In this document: positions 22,627-35,600 of the stretch, one piece after another
Numbering within the stretch: the stretch's first letter is position 1
How the letters are laid out: the number at the start of each line of letters is the position of its first letter
Assembly (NCBI GenBank): GCA_013398295.1
Contig: VZSF01003264.1
Coordinates: forward strand, 113,093-177,092
Length of the DNA stretch: 64,000 nt
Source of the DNA: Chionis minor
Taxonomy: Eukaryota > Chordata > Aves > Charadriiformes > Chionididae
Reading direction: 5' to 3'
Made by a program: the position numbers and the translations under genes
Notes under the pieces: model-generated
Seen by the model: the letters and a program-made list of their open reading frames with translations, nothing else
What the model was told of the DNA's origin: nothing
Database searches by the model: none

Positions 22627-24304
22627 GCATCCCTGGTGCGGAGGAGAGAGTGACGGCCGAGCCGGGACTGAGGGACTGGTTATCCTGCTGCGAGGGCGCC
22701 CGGATTCAGCCCCGGGGTTGAGGAGCAGCTCGTGGGGCTGTGCTGGCTCCCAGGAGGGGAAGGTTAAGACGTGGGGAGGGTGGGATTGGGGTCCAACAGC
22801 CTTTTAAAGCCCGTAGGCTTTTACAAATGGGCTTTGCGTCGGCAGGGAAGGTGTTCTTTGTCCATCTTACCCCTTTGCTCCCTCTTCCTCCTCCTGCACG
22901 GCTGAAGTCAGTCGTGAAGGTGAGTCGCGGTGACTTCAGTGGTGTTGGGTCAACCCTTGGAGGCTCGGCAGCGTTTCGGTGGGGATCAGACACAGCACAG
23001 ACACATCTGTATGGGTTTTCCTGCTCCCCTAAGAAAGCTTGCTGGGTCTGTTTGTGCCCCGAGGCTGCACCCACAACACCAGGGTGACCCCGAGGGTCGC
23101 GCTGGCTCCGTGGCTGTCGTCAGCTGTCCCTGTCCCGGGGAAAATGGATGTTGCTTTTGCTGCTCAGCGTTGCTGATGGGTAAAATCCCCTGGCTGCTCC
23201 AAAACTCCCCAGCCCAGCCTGCTGCTCCGAGGGGGTGGGCGCTGCCGCCATCCATCCCTCGGTGCCCCCAGACCCACCCGCTGCGTGGGTCGGTGGGTGA
23301 CGGAGGGCTGTGTCCCCCTCTGCCCTTGCTGTGGCGCTGCCCGCGGAGCCAGGCCAGCTGGTTTGCCCCTCCGCGGCCACTGGCGTCCGTCTGTCGGAGC
23401 CCGGGGCTGCGTTTCCCTCCCGCTTTTCCCCTGGGTTTGTGCACCGTGCCGGCTGCGGAGGGGCAGACCCCCGTGTCCCCCCCCCCGGCTCTGCAGGACC
23501 CTCTCCCTGCCTGGCTGCGGGCGGGCTGGCTCCGGGGCACGTTTAACAGCAAACCAGAGATCTCTTCACGGCGGGGATGGGGGGAAAAGCCGGTTAATCC
23601 CTGGCTTTTCTGAAAAACCATTTTTTATCATTTCCGGCTCCTTGGTGTGCTCTCCTCTAACAACACTGTAAATAGAGTCCCGGGCCAAGGGCAGGGAAGG
23701 TGGCAGAAGTTGCTGCTCCATCCAGAACTGAAGTCCCCACGTGCTCGGTGCCGTGCTGGCGTTTCTGCCATCCCCGCGTCTGCCCCTTCTGTTCCATCTC
23801 CATCTCGCGTGGTGCAGCCCGTCTCCGAGGGGGATAATCAAACAGACTGCCTTCGCGATGCACGTGGCAGCCCTAGGCTAAGATCCCGCTTCTCCATCCT
23901 GGAGGAACAGCATTCCCGGGGCAGCTCCTCCCGTTGATGCCTTTGCCCTGCGACTCCCTGAGTGTAGCGCCAGAAAAACCGCTGCGTGGCAATTTGAAGC
24001 GTGGATGCAGCGGAGCCGGTACCAGGAGGTGCAAATGATGCTCCTTGCAGGTACCCTGCCTTTCCCAAAGGGAAAATCGCTGTGGCCTGAGAGTTTGTCT
24101 GTTTGCATAGAGTCGGGGCAGCAGAGGCACGGATGGAGCAGGGCTTGCAGCTCGTGGCATCTTCTCCCTGCAGCATCCTTCCCCCCTCTCCCTCCCTCTC
24201 TCTGGCCCGAGGTGACTGTGCTGGAAGACCTGTGGTGTCACACCCCCGCGTCCCCCCTGTAGCGACCTGTCGCATCACCCGCTGCCGCGTCCCGTGACAA
24301 TAAA
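22627..24304 (+). other. Presumed 3' UTR of the small GTPase gene
   Basis: No coding signal follows the stop codon. The stretch is GC-rich with incidental ORFs and runs to the AATAAA at 24299. Assignment as 3' UTR is inferred from position. Confidence 0.5.
24299..24304 (+). terminator. Candidate polyadenylation signal (AATAAA)
   Basis: AATAAA within CGTGACAATAAAAGCC, about 1.67 kb after the GTPase stop codon. It is the first canonical hexamer I noticed downstream of the gene. Confidence 0.5.
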
Positions 24305-27300
24305 AGCCAAGTTAGCGACCGCCTGCGATGCTCTCGTGGCTGCGTGCGCGGGTCCGGGGCTCTTCCACCGTGCTGTCTCCCTGTCAGGGAGAGCGCAGCA
24401 GGGGGGTGCCCGGGGAGGGGGATACAGCCTCTAAATCAGGGCCAGGCATCTCCCTCACCTTCTGCCCGAGCCCCGGCACCGCGAGCCCTCCTGGCCCCTC
24501 CGTCTCTCCGCAATGGGGAAAGGGCAGGCAGAGCCGCGTGCCCGGGCAGCGCATACAGCCGGGCTTCCTCCGGAGCATCGCAGCCTGGGGAAACCGCTCA
24601 TCCCACCTCCCCTCCCTGCTCCGAAACCCCTGTGGAGCCTCCTTCCCCCCTGGAGCTCCCAAAGGCGCTTCCTGGGGCTGCCTCCGCCAGCCGAGGGCTC
24701 GCTCTCCACGGGTTTCATTAAATCCCCCCTGTGCTCGTACACCCCATCCCTCCCGTGGGGGGGAAACGAACCCCGGAGAGGGGCTGGGCCAGGAGAGCAA
24801 TTTGGGACTGCTCCTTTCCAGCGTCTTAATTAAAATCCTGAACGCCAGCAGTGGGAAATGCCGCCGGGGACTGCGGGCTCGCTCCCAGCTCTGTGTACGG
24901 CGAGAGCAGAACTGGGGGCTGTAAAGCCCTGGGGAGGAGCCGGCCAACGGGAAGCGAGGGCTGGGTTGGGGTTTTTTTGTTTGTTTTCATTTTAGGGTTT
25001 TTTATGGCATTCCCAAGAGAGCTGAAGGCTGGGAGCCGGGCTCAGGGTTTTGTGGTCTGGCAGCCGGAGCCGGTGTGTGCTGCCTGGCTGGGGAAGAGCC
25101 GCTCCGGGAGGTGCCGAGCCGGTGGCCGCCGCCGCACGCTGGGGACCCAGTCAGCGACAGCCAGCCTGGCTGCAGGGACACCAGGATGGGGAGGGAAGAG
25201 CCCGGTAGCTTCGGCCTCGCTGGTCCACCCCACACCCAGCAGCTGGGGACGGCACCAGCAGCCCAGCTCAAGAGGGATTAAGAACCCCTTGGGATGCCGG
25301 ACGCCTGCTCCAGCCTTTCACCATGCCACAGGTTCTCAGTGTCCTCGAGCACGTCGCTGAAGTCCCTGCTGTCCCCAAGGCTTGTCCAAGGGATGTTATT
25401 TCCTTGCTGGCTCCAGCTCCAGGTCAGTGCAATGCTGGGCACAGCAGAAACCCACATTATTTGGCGTGAATTATTTAAAATGATGAACGAGGGAGGACCA
25501 GCTTGTGAGCAGAAAGCACGGCCCGGCACCGGGAGCAGCATCCTTCAGCGCTCCCAGCCCCTGGGAGTGGAGGAGCACTGGGCACCGCGGGGATCGCTGT
25601 CCTGAATTAACCCGGCGCGTTTTTTATAGCACAAGGAATTCAGAACGGTTCTCAGCCAAAAGCTCAGCGCGGTCACTGCCCGCGTTTCGGCTCGCAGCCC
25701 CCTCGCCGAGGGCAGGAGGCAGCTTGGCCTCGCTCACCCGATATAATTAGCAAGAAACCTCATTAGTATCAGACTCAGCTGCTTTCAGAGAGGCCAGGGG
25801 GAGCTAGTCAGGGATGCTAATTGCTAATTACTGAAAGCCTTTAATGGCTCTCCTGGGGGAGTTCCTCCTCTTAGGTGCAGTCTCCAGGGTGCCGTATCCA
25901 CCATGGGTGGGAAAAGTTGCCCTTGGGGTGGTCCCTCTGTGGGGACCCAGGGATTACAGGTGCCTTTGGGGGTGATGCACCAGGGCAGCCCCGAAAATCC
26001 TAAATCCCTGTGGTGGGGGCTCTGCAGGGCCCAGGCAAGAGGAGGAGGAAGATCTCTGCCTTCCTCGGAGGAGCTTTAGAGGCTGGGGAAGGTGGGTTAG
26101 AGCCAGATCCCTGGAGAGGAGGTGCCCAGACCTCCATTTCGCATCCCCTTGGAGGTTCTTGGTTCTGTGGGGGGTGGAGGGTTTACCTGCAGCCTCCTCC
26201 TTGCTGAGAAGGGCACTGCCACTAAAATAACATTTAAGGGGATTTTTGGGGTGGAAGGCAGGAGTGTGTAGTGTGAGGGCTGTGGTTTTGTTTGCCTTGG
26301 AGACCTTCAAGGAAAAAAAACCCCACCACCCTTCTGGAGGACCAGGCTTAGGGCTGCACAGGGGAGAGCATAATAGAGCTGGGGTGTCCCGTACTGATCC
26401 TCTAGGCAAATGTTCCTGTGTGTTGTTGGCAAATGCCATCCCCCTGGGGACACACGGGGGCGCGGAGCGTTGTCCCGCACCTGGGGACCATCAGTTCTTC
26501 GAGCTGCGATGGCTCAGCTCCGCAGGGAGCAGCTGAAGAGTTTGGGTCTCATCATCCAAAAGGCATCTCCAGGGCAGCGGATTAATTTGGCGAGCGCGCA
26601 GGCTGCAAATCTGCTCACCAGACTTCGGGGAAGGTTGGAAGAGGCAGACGAAAGGGAAACGTCCTTCCCAAAAAGCCTGCGCGTCGCCCCCGGCGGCTCC
26701 CCGGATCTCCCCTCACCCCAGCTGCAAATGCCGCCGCTGACAGAATGCGGGGGCGGCGTGTGCGCGGCGTGGGCTCCGGCGGGTACGTACCACGGAGCCA
26801 CGCGAGGCAGGCGCTCTCTGCGCCCACGCTCTGGTCCTTGTGGCCTCTGCCCGCCCCCCCAACGTGGTTTTGGGCAGCTGCCTCAAAAATGAAGCCAGTT
26901 CCAGGGGCTGGGATGGAATTCCAGCGGGAGAAGCCTTGCCCAGAAAGAGAAAGCCCCTGGGGTGGGTGCGGGAAGGCTGGTTTGGGTGGGAGGTGAGGGC
27001 AGCCCCTAGCAAGGGGCACAGTTGGGGTGGAGCTGCTTCCTCTTTGCAGCCACAGCCCTTATCATCAACCTCCTGGCTGCTTTTTTTTTAATAAAAAATA
27101 GAGAGTTTGGGCTTTTTGAAGGCTTTACCTGGAGGACCAGTGTGTGGACCTGGCCTTGCCGCAGCCCCAGGCCAGTTCCCGGGAGAGCGGAGCTGCCAGC
27201 GGCACCTTCCACGCAGCTCCTGGGTTTAGACCCCCAAAGGACGCGCAGCTGCTCCTCGGGTGGGTGGCTCTGAGCTCAGCCCAGAGCGGAGACACGGAGT

Positions 27301-27888
27301 TTGCCCGGGGGCTGCGACGTCTCCTGGCTTCCAGCTGCCTGGCCTGGGGGCTTCTGGGTCTGGGGGTGCGGGAGGGCAAGTCCCGTACAGGTGCTTTTCC
27401 CCGGCACAGCCGGCTCCTCTCGCCCAAACCAGCAATTTTAGGTGAGTCTTGTGCCACGAGCGTGTTGGGCACGTGGGCTTGATCCCCCCTCTGGGTGTCC
27501 CCTAAGTGTGGGGCTTTGCCTGGGGCGAGAGGGGGGACAAGGGGGACACGGGGCCATCTCCATCCCATCGGCACGGACCGGTGCGGGCAGCTGGATCCTG
27601 CGGCTTTCCGGCTGCTTCGAACAGTTGCTGTGACACATCTGTAACTTTGGGAAGCCGAACGGCTGCGGGGTGGTGCTCTGCGCTGCCCCCAGCCCACCCG
27701 CTGCCCAAAAAACTGCCGCTGGGTGTGAGACCGCGCTCAGAGCCCCCCAGCCGCGGGGGACGTCTCGCGCCCGTGGGGAGCCCGCGGGAAGAGACAATAG
27801 TCCCCGGCAGCCGTTTCCAAACGCTGTCACTGTTTGTGTGCCCACGTTGTCAATGTGAGTCCTGCTGCTCGTTTTACTGCCGTTATAA

Positions 27889-27936
27889 ATAGAACCATAG
27901 AATCACTTGGGTTGGAAGAGACCTTCAAGAAATAGC
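27889..27936 (-). mobile_element. CR1 3'-tail remnant, minus orientation
   Basis: ATAGAACCATAGAATCACTT then GGGTTGGAAGAGACCTTCAA matches the inverted 3' terminus of avian CR1 and stops abruptly. It is an extremely 5'-truncated copy of about 48 bases. Confidence 0.8.
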
Positions 27937-30900
27937 TGCGAAGTTGCCTGGGAGTTTGTGGAAACTCAGGATTGCTTTCCAGGGGGAAATCTGGGGCTGA
28001 GATGTAGGGTTTTCAGGAGCTATGTCACCCTTCTTTCTTCTTTCCTTTTTCTTTTAAACTGCTCAGTAGCTTAACTCTAATAGCGAGCACGAGGCTCTAT
28101 AAAGCCCGGAGAATTTCAGCACAGCCAAAGGCTTTTGCTGGCCCTGGATGGAAAAGCTGGGAACTGCAACGGGGAGAAAAGCGCAAGGCGAACACCCACC
28201 GCAGGGCACCAGCTGCCTTGTTCCCGGCTCTGGGTTTTAAGGCATCTCCTCCAGGTTTGGCAACAGCAGATAAACAGGGTGGGCACCGCGGTGGAGGCGG
28301 GGGCAGGAGGACGGCGGGTCCCTGCTGTCAAGCTCCAGGCAACCTGCCTTGGCTCACCACTGTCTCCTGGCAGGTATTTACAGCGGAGAGAAATGGGGGG
28401 TGGGTGGGGGCTTTCAAGGCGACGCAGGATCCAGCCCCCTGGTGAGAGCTTGGCCAGAGCCTGGGGGATGAGGCTGCTCCCCCCTAGGGAAAATCAGGGA
28501 GATGCCAAGTCTTGGAGGTGCTTTGCTGCTCCCACCCGTTTCCTTTTGCTTTTGGCCAATCTACACATCCCTCTCTTTATTTTTTCTTTTTTTTTTCTTT
28601 TTAGTAATAATATTAAAAATAAAATAAACAAGCATCCCCAGTATAGGCTGGGTGTACCGCTGGGAAGCTGCGGCTCTCATCACTGGCACCTTGAGGCTGT
28701 AGAAAAATATTGATGGTAAGGACTGGTCCTCTCCACGCGCAACCCCGCGCTTCTCACCTCTGCTCGCCTGCGCAGAAAATCCCCGGGGCTGTTTGTGCTC
28801 TCTGTTTTTCCAGCCAGACCAAAAGGTAACGACAGGATTTTTAAAAGGATGCGGAACGCGATTCACAGGGCATGCTACACACAAAGCTTCTCTCGTGGGC
28901 TGCCGAGCCTAAATCCCAACGGTATGAAGCCTTAGTCCCTGTTTTCTGGGTGTTTCACCAAAAAGCTTTGGTTCCTGAGCTCTGGTGGGTTAAATGTATT
29001 CCCAGCCCAGCCCTGTCCTGGGCACCAGCACCCACTGGGAGCTGCATCCCACCCCAGCAAAAGCTGGTTTGTAAAAGAGGGTTTGTAAATCAAAGCCCGT
29101 GGGAGGTGGCACAGGTGCCCCTCGGCACCCATCTGGCTCGGGAAGCCCCTACAGGCGTAAAATGGGAAACTCAAGGTCTTCTCAGACCCACAAAGTCAGG
29201 GTCTGGGGAGGAAGGGGGAAAAGATGCCCCATTTTGGAGAGGAGGAGACTTAAAACTGTAAAGAAAACCTCTGCAAGAAGAGGGCAAGTCGGCTTGCTGG
29301 AAACCATGTGAACCACCCCAAAATGTTTTTCCTTCTGCAGCCAGTGGGGAGAAGTGGTTTTTCTTGGCGGTTTGAGGAAGACCGGCCGAGGTGAAGTGGG
29401 GCTTCAAGCTGCTCGTGGGAGCCAGGTCGTGCTACGATTTGTGATGGGCCGGAAAAACGGTAAAATCCTTCCTTCACCTCCTGAAAAAAGGAGCTGGCGA
29501 GAGGGTGGGGAGGGGGTTCAGCCCAAACCGCCCCCCCCCACCCCAGCCGCCTCTTTGCAGGGAGCGGGAAGGTAATTTGGCAAAATCTTGAGTTGCTGAA
29601 GCCTCCAACAGGATTTTTCCCTGGTGTGCAAGGAAGAGATTTGAGCTGCTTTTTAAGAAAAGCTTTTTAAAAATCCCCTGGTTTCCCTGGGATCCTGCCC
29701 CGGTGCAGCCCCCCTGGCCCCCCCCCAGCCCGTGCTAATAGCAGCTGCCAGACTGGCCATCCCGGGATTTCTCTAATCCCATCTCGGATCGATTCGCAGC
29801 CCCTCGGCCATCCCGCAGCTGCAGTTTAGCTGTGCGCCGTGTGACACAGCTTTGCCTGGAGCTGCTGCCAAACCACCCCCTTGGCCCCCCCTCGGCCCGT
29901 TTTGGGTGAGGAATGGGGAATCGCTAATCCCTGTGCATCTTTTCTGAATTTTCAGGGCTACCACTGCACCCCCATCCATCCCTCTTTACCCTGGACCAGG
30001 GGGTTAACGCCCCCCGCTGCCCCGGGAACCACAGCCCCATCCCAAAGATAATTTTTCTATCTCCTCTGCCCTGCTTCTGCGCGGTTTTCAGCCAAACTCT
30101 GCTTTCGCTAGGGCAGACGGATTTATAAAACCTCATTAAAAGAGCTGCAAATCCCACCCTAAGAATTTGGTCGGCTGGGGTTTGTGTTGTAGCTGAACAG
30201 CTTTGAATCTCCGTGGGATTTTGTTACCTTCTGCCTTTTGCCGGGGGTGTGTGAGCAGCATGAGTCCCGCAGCCCTGCCCGTAACCGCTTCGGTGCGAGC
30301 TTTTCCTTTTTTTAAACGCTTTTCCCTTTATTTTAACTTCACGCCCGACCCCGTCTGCTTTGCTGTCATCTCCTCTACCCGGGCAGCCGGAGAGAGCGTT
30401 TTCCCAGGTGATGCCCGGCCGCTTTTGGGATGGACATCGTTGTCCCCCATCTCACCTCGGAGCTTTCGGTGAAGCCAGCCTCGTCCTTTCTCCTTATCCC
30501 GGATCCGGCCTTTTCTCCCCACTCTGGAGCCCCTGCCAGCAGCAGGGAGATGCTTGTCCCCATATGAGCCACCCGCTTTCCGCTCCATCCCACACTGGAT
30601 ACTGCTCTAGCCAAAAGAAAAATTCTTCCTGGAGGTGCCTGTGGGCAAGGCCCCCCCAGGGGCTTATTTAGGCTACAGCCAAGGATTTTCTCAGTGGATT
30701 CAGCCGTGCTGAGACCCTCCCAAAGAGCAGCATCTTCTGGGGTGAGTAGTGCTTTGGGTTTGGGGCTTAGGGATGGCGGGTTTCCCTGGCTGCAGAATGG
30801 GGAAACTCCTTGAAATTGGAGTTGTTATTCTTTTTTTATAGCTTGGCAGCCAACGGGTTGTAATGTTGCTTGTGCAACCCAGGTCTTCCCTGATCGCCCA

Positions 30901-31394
30901 CAGGCAGGGGGGGACGACTGGTGGATGAGTGCTTGGGGCATGGAAAAGGGGATGGAAAGCCCAGATTTCCAGAGTTTTCTGCACCGTTCGGGATGGCAGC
31001 GGTCCCAGGCAGCACCCTTTCCTGCAGCACCCACTTCTGCAGCCCCGGGGGTCACCCAAGGGGAGCCCCAGCAGCTCATTTAGCGTGAGGTGGAAAGAAG
31101 GAGAAAATCCCCCAAAATATGATGATAAAAAAAACCAAAGCAGCAGAATGGGGAGGCTTAGCGCTGCCCCGGCTTTCTCATGTGTGGATTCCCAGGCGTG
31201 TCGTAAAGGCTCAACCAGAGCCACCTCAAGAACTTCGCAAAAACTCCCCTTAAAATTATTTCCATATAAATAAATGCTTTTCAGTATTTTTTTTTCCAGT
31301 TTCCTGCCTCTGTTTCTAATGTAACTACCTAAGGATACGTGCAGGGCGGGAGGGAGAGGCTGTGTGTCATCTTAGATAACACTCTTGGGTTAGT

Positions 31395-31562
31395 TTGGAT
31401 CAAGTTGCCTTGGCTGTGAAGGCCTCTGACGTGGCCGGGAGGAAAAACGGCCCTGGGGAAGAGGAGGAAAAACCTGCTGCGGAACCACAACTGGGGCTCC
31501 AGTGCTCGGCCATCGGCACCCGCTTCTGGGGGCTGCTAGAGCATCTCCTCCCCTGCCTGGAG
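31395..31562 (+). other. Possible upstream coding exon of the GH31 gene
   Basis: An ATG at 31395 opens 56 codons ending CTGGAG followed by a good donor, GTAAGG, at 31563. Spliced to the acceptor TCTTCCAG at 32125 it would continue in frame into the ORF that contains both candidate GH31 start codons, adding a soluble N-terminal tail. A TATAAATA lies about 130 bases upstream. The phase match may be chance, and the peptide resembles nothing I know. Confidence 0.2.
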
Positions 31563-32209
31563 GTAAGGGAAGCGCCGCTGCGGGGGTGCGGGAGGCGGTG
31601 CAGGGGGTGCCATGGGTGGGCGCGCGGAGCCGGGAGAGGCTTTTCCTCCTGCTCTGAGCATTAACCGGACACTTCTACGGGCGAGAGGGAAGGGGGATGG
31701 AGGATGGAGAGCCGGCGCTGCGCTTCCCCTCGTTCTCTAAGCACCCTGGCAATACCTTCTCTGCACCCCTGGCTACTTACTGCTGCTTTGCAAACTGAGA
31801 AGCAAAACCCCAGCGCCCTGCGGAGGCTCCGGCGCTGCCTGTCTCCCCTCCGTGGCTCTCGGCCACGCGTGTTCGGCTCCGGCCCCGGTGGGCGTCGCGG
31901 AGCGGGAGCTGCGGCCGTGCCAAGGGCTGAGCTGACACCCGGCACGGGGCTTCACGGTGGAGCCGCCATCGCAGCCAGCGCCGAGCCCGGCAGCGGGATT
32001 TGCCGCGCAGCAGCGAGCAGGGGGAGGCTGCAAAAGAGACTTCTCTTACCTTGGGATTACTGCACGGAGAAAAGACTTGCAGCTTGATTTTTTTTTTAAC
32101 CTCTTCTTTTGTAATATTCTTCCAGAGCAGTCCAAGAGGAGGGGTTTCTTTCCTGCGCTGCTGCAGCAGGGGAGAGAGAGGAGCCGGAGCATCCCCCTGC
32201 GATCCCGCC

Positions 32210-32668
32210 ATGCCACTCTCCCGCCCCACCGGCCAAATCCCTGAAGCCACTTGGACCTTGGGCTTCAGGGAGATGACGGAGCCCTGGAAAGGCGCCCTCG
32301 GCTGCCTCGGCGTGGCGGTCTTCTTCGCCATGACCATCGGCATCATCTCCTGGCAGGCGCTGGAGCAGTCACCGGAGGAGTGGGTGCTGCGGGGCCGCGC
32401 CGGCGGGGTGCTGTGGGAGCGCCGGCGGGGTGCCCTGCTCCTGCGGACGCTGCCGGCGGGGCGGACGGTGGCGGTGATCGTGGTGGGCGGCGTGCCGGCC
32501 GCGGAGCCACCTCCGCCGCGGGACCGCTGCTGGCAGGACGGCGGGGAGTTCTGCTACGCCTGGGAGGAGGACGCCGAGCTCCGGCTCTCCCTCGAGCCCC
32601 CGCCAGCCCCCGCCACCGAGTGCTACAGCGTCCGCTGGACCCCGCTGCGCCCCGACGTGGTGCTAAAG
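32210..32668 (+). CDS. GH31-like gene, coding exon 1 (signal anchor)
   Basis: Holds both candidate starts (32210 and 32273, same frame, both with G at -3), the hydrophobic segment GALGCLGVAVFFAMTIGIIS, and an Arg/Gly-rich stem region. It ends VVLK before GTAACG, phase 0. An acceptor-like TTCTTCCAG ends at 32125, so a 5' UTR intron may precede it. Confidence 0.85.
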
Positions 32669-35600
32669 GTAACGGGGACCCCGCGCCCGACTGCCAGCCG
32701 TGGCGTTTGGGGTAAAGCGAGCCAAAGCAGGGAGGATCTGGCTGGAATTTCCCAGCACAGTCATGGGGTCGCACCACGCTCAGGGGATGTCACCTCCCAA
32801 GCCTCCAGTAGCTGGAGGGTCCCAGATGGGAAAAGCCCCTTTGGAAGCCTCGTGCCCTGATGCTGAGCCCCCAAAACACCAAGGGGCCACAGCAACCACC
32901 TCCCAGTGCCACATTGGTAATCCCGGGGTGGGAGAACCATGTTTATATAGAGACCGAATAAATAACCGCTTAAGATCACAATGTTGGCAGGAAACGCGAG
33001 GAGCTCCGAGAGGTCCCTTCCAACCACAGGCACAATGGGGTGGCTCTCTCGGGACAGGATTAATCCGTGGCCGCTGCTGCAAAAATTTATAGTGGCTTTT
33101 TTTTTTTTTTGTATCCTTCCCAGTTTTCTCCCTCGGTTAAATAAAAGCAGACTCTGAAAACAAGCCTGAGGGAGGGAAAGGAAAAACCCCATCAGAGCGT
33201 GGTGTCCTGTTGTGGGACCCCTCAGGACAGGCAAGGGAGTAGGATGGGATCCTTCAGGGATGGGGAATTTTTCCCCTGTAGCTGTAAATTGCCTGTTGAC
33301 ATCGTTTAGGGCCAGTGGAAGGTGTTGCCTGAGCTCAGCCACTGCGTGTGGGGCTCATTTTCCTTTGCTGACATCAATTTGGGGCTGTTGAGAGGATGAA
33401 CAAAATAGCACAGAGGTTTTCCTACTTTTTAAAAAAACGAAAAAAGTAAACCCCCAAACAAAACTATTGGAAAATATGATCCAGTGAAATTTAAGAGTTA
33501 AGAATAGGGTTTTTTCCGCCCCCCCTTTCCCAGCTGGTGTAACTAGTTCAGCTGACACCTGGTACAGCTCTGCCCAGCCTCCAGCGTTTCCACTTTAATA
33601 ATTCACATCTCCTCTCCCCGGCCCTGCGGAGACTCAGCCTCTCTCTGCCCCGCGGCAGAAGTGGGCGCAGGACCCCGGGACGGGGTGAGGAACGGGGGGT
33701 TGTGCTGTGCTGGGGTCCCCAAGTCCCCCTCTGCCCCCCCCCGCCGCCCTCTGCAGCCCAAATCCCCCGGCTTTGGGGGAAGCCTGTCCCTGACCGGGCA
33801 GTCATGCGGGAGGCTGAGTCCTGCTGATCCCCGGCTTTGGGGAAAGTCTCGGGGGCTTTGAAGCGAAAACGGATGGTTTCTGAAAGGGGGAAGGTCAAGG
33901 ATGGGGATGTCCCCCTCCGGGGCCAGCGGCTTTTGGAGATGGCTCGTTGCTCCGCTGCCCCGTCAGCCTGAGAAGTGCCCCAAGTACCCAGACTGATTTA
34001 GTCTCACTGGGGGAAGTACTTTTCATTACTGGCCCTCCGGGAACAGGGGGGCTTTGCCTCGGGAGAGAGCGGAAAACCCACAAGTTTCCCCGGGGACGCA
34101 GCGGTGCTGTCGAGGTGAGCCCTCGCAGCGGGGTTACAAATCTCCCTGCGCACACACGGGTGGGGTAGCTGCAAACTCGGCTGCAAATTCACCCCACAAA
34201 CACTGCAGAGAGTAGCTAGGAGAGGCTTTTTTTAAAAACAACAACAAACAAAACAGGTTTTTTTCTAAGTTGGGTTTGTGAAAGTGCCGTCGCTGCTCTT
34301 TAAAGCCTCTGCCTTGGCTTTCCCCGGTCTGCCGTCACTCTCATCCCGCAGCGACGGGCAGCTGCGAAGCCGCTTCGCTTCCACGCTTTCCAGCATCTTT
34401 TCACCACAACTCAAAAGCCCGTTAATTCCTGACAATTGGGGCTGGGTGCAGAAATGTGACCCGCGGGGTGTCGTGCGTGGGTGTCCCCTCGGGCTCACCA
34501 GGTCGCTTCGTAGCAATTTGGTTGAAGTTCCTCTGTCTAAAAGGGGCAGGCTTTGGGGAAGGTGTCTNNNNNNNNNNNNNNNGGGGGGGGGGGGGGGCGC
34601 TATTTTAAAGGAAACCATAATTTTTAAGCTATAGATTTTTCCTTCCTGTGGTGGGATTTGTACATTCCTCCACCTGCGTGTTGAACGCAGGCAGGTAAGG
34701 GCAAAAGTTAAGACTTACTTTCTTCTTCAAGGTAAACAAAGCTCGTAACTTGCACTACTGACTCCTGCTACAATTTTTTTTCCCTCTTCCTATTCTTACA
34801 GCATTTGATAACTTTAATAATGAACTGCAGGCTGAGAAATCAAGTGGTTAGGCAGAATTCCAGCATTTTTTGGTACCTGGAAGCCCAGCTCCTTTTCTTG
34901 TGGAGCAAAAGCTTAAACCCAAGTATCTTCCACCAGGTTAGATGCGGAAAGCAACGAGCGAGCACCCGCTGCTTTCTGCACAGAACCCCTAGATCTCACG
35001 GGGTTGGGATTTTGCTTCCTGGGAAAGACCTATCCCATAGCTGCTCTGACGGCACTGGAGCAACACGCAGGGGTTTTGCCTCTCCAAATGCAGCTATTCT
35101 TGCGCTCGCCCTCACCCGAGGCATTTCTCGCCGCCTGATGGTGCTCTCTTGGCTGCAGAACTGCTTCTCCATGGCCAACGTCTCCTGGTACGGAGGGGCG
35201 AGCGTCCGTGCCCAGCGCTGGCCGCTCAACGGTGCCGAGAGCCCCGCGCAGCCCTTCGTCACTGGCGACTTCAGCAAAAACCCCGCCGGCTACGGGCCCG
35301 TGCTGGAGAGATACTTTTTAGGCTCAACAGGTAACGGCACCCTTCCCTGTTCCACATCCTACAGCTTTAATCCTGGTGTCTCTCCATCCCTCTCCTCGCC
35401 TGTAAAGCGACTAGTTTAAGAGCAGGGTAGACGTCGCCAAGATTAAAATATCCTACAAATGTAATGACACCCGGCAGCAGGGCACGAGGGATGGGTCCCA
35501 CGCGTCCCCATCCCTGTGGAAAAGGCTGTGACATGAAGGCTCAGAGCACCCCAGCCGCGCTTGCGAGTTGGTGCCTGAGAGGCTGGGGGTGGCCCCAGTC

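Larger units (their letters stand above)
24305..32125. other. Intergenic stretch, no supported gene
   Basis: GC-rich to mixed sequence with a small CR1 tail remnant (listed separately), T-rich and A-rich tracts near 28575 and 31285, and a small ORF with a splice-donor-like end at 31395-31562 (listed separately). I see no recognisable protein domain or RNA gene here. Confidence 0.5.

Noticed and set aside
26509..26892. ORF with a helix-like Leu/Arg/Gln-rich start (MAQLRREQLKSLGLIIQKAS)
   Set aside because: The start looks protein-like, but the later part is Pro/Gly-rich, there is no family match I recognise, and no promoter or splice context supports it.
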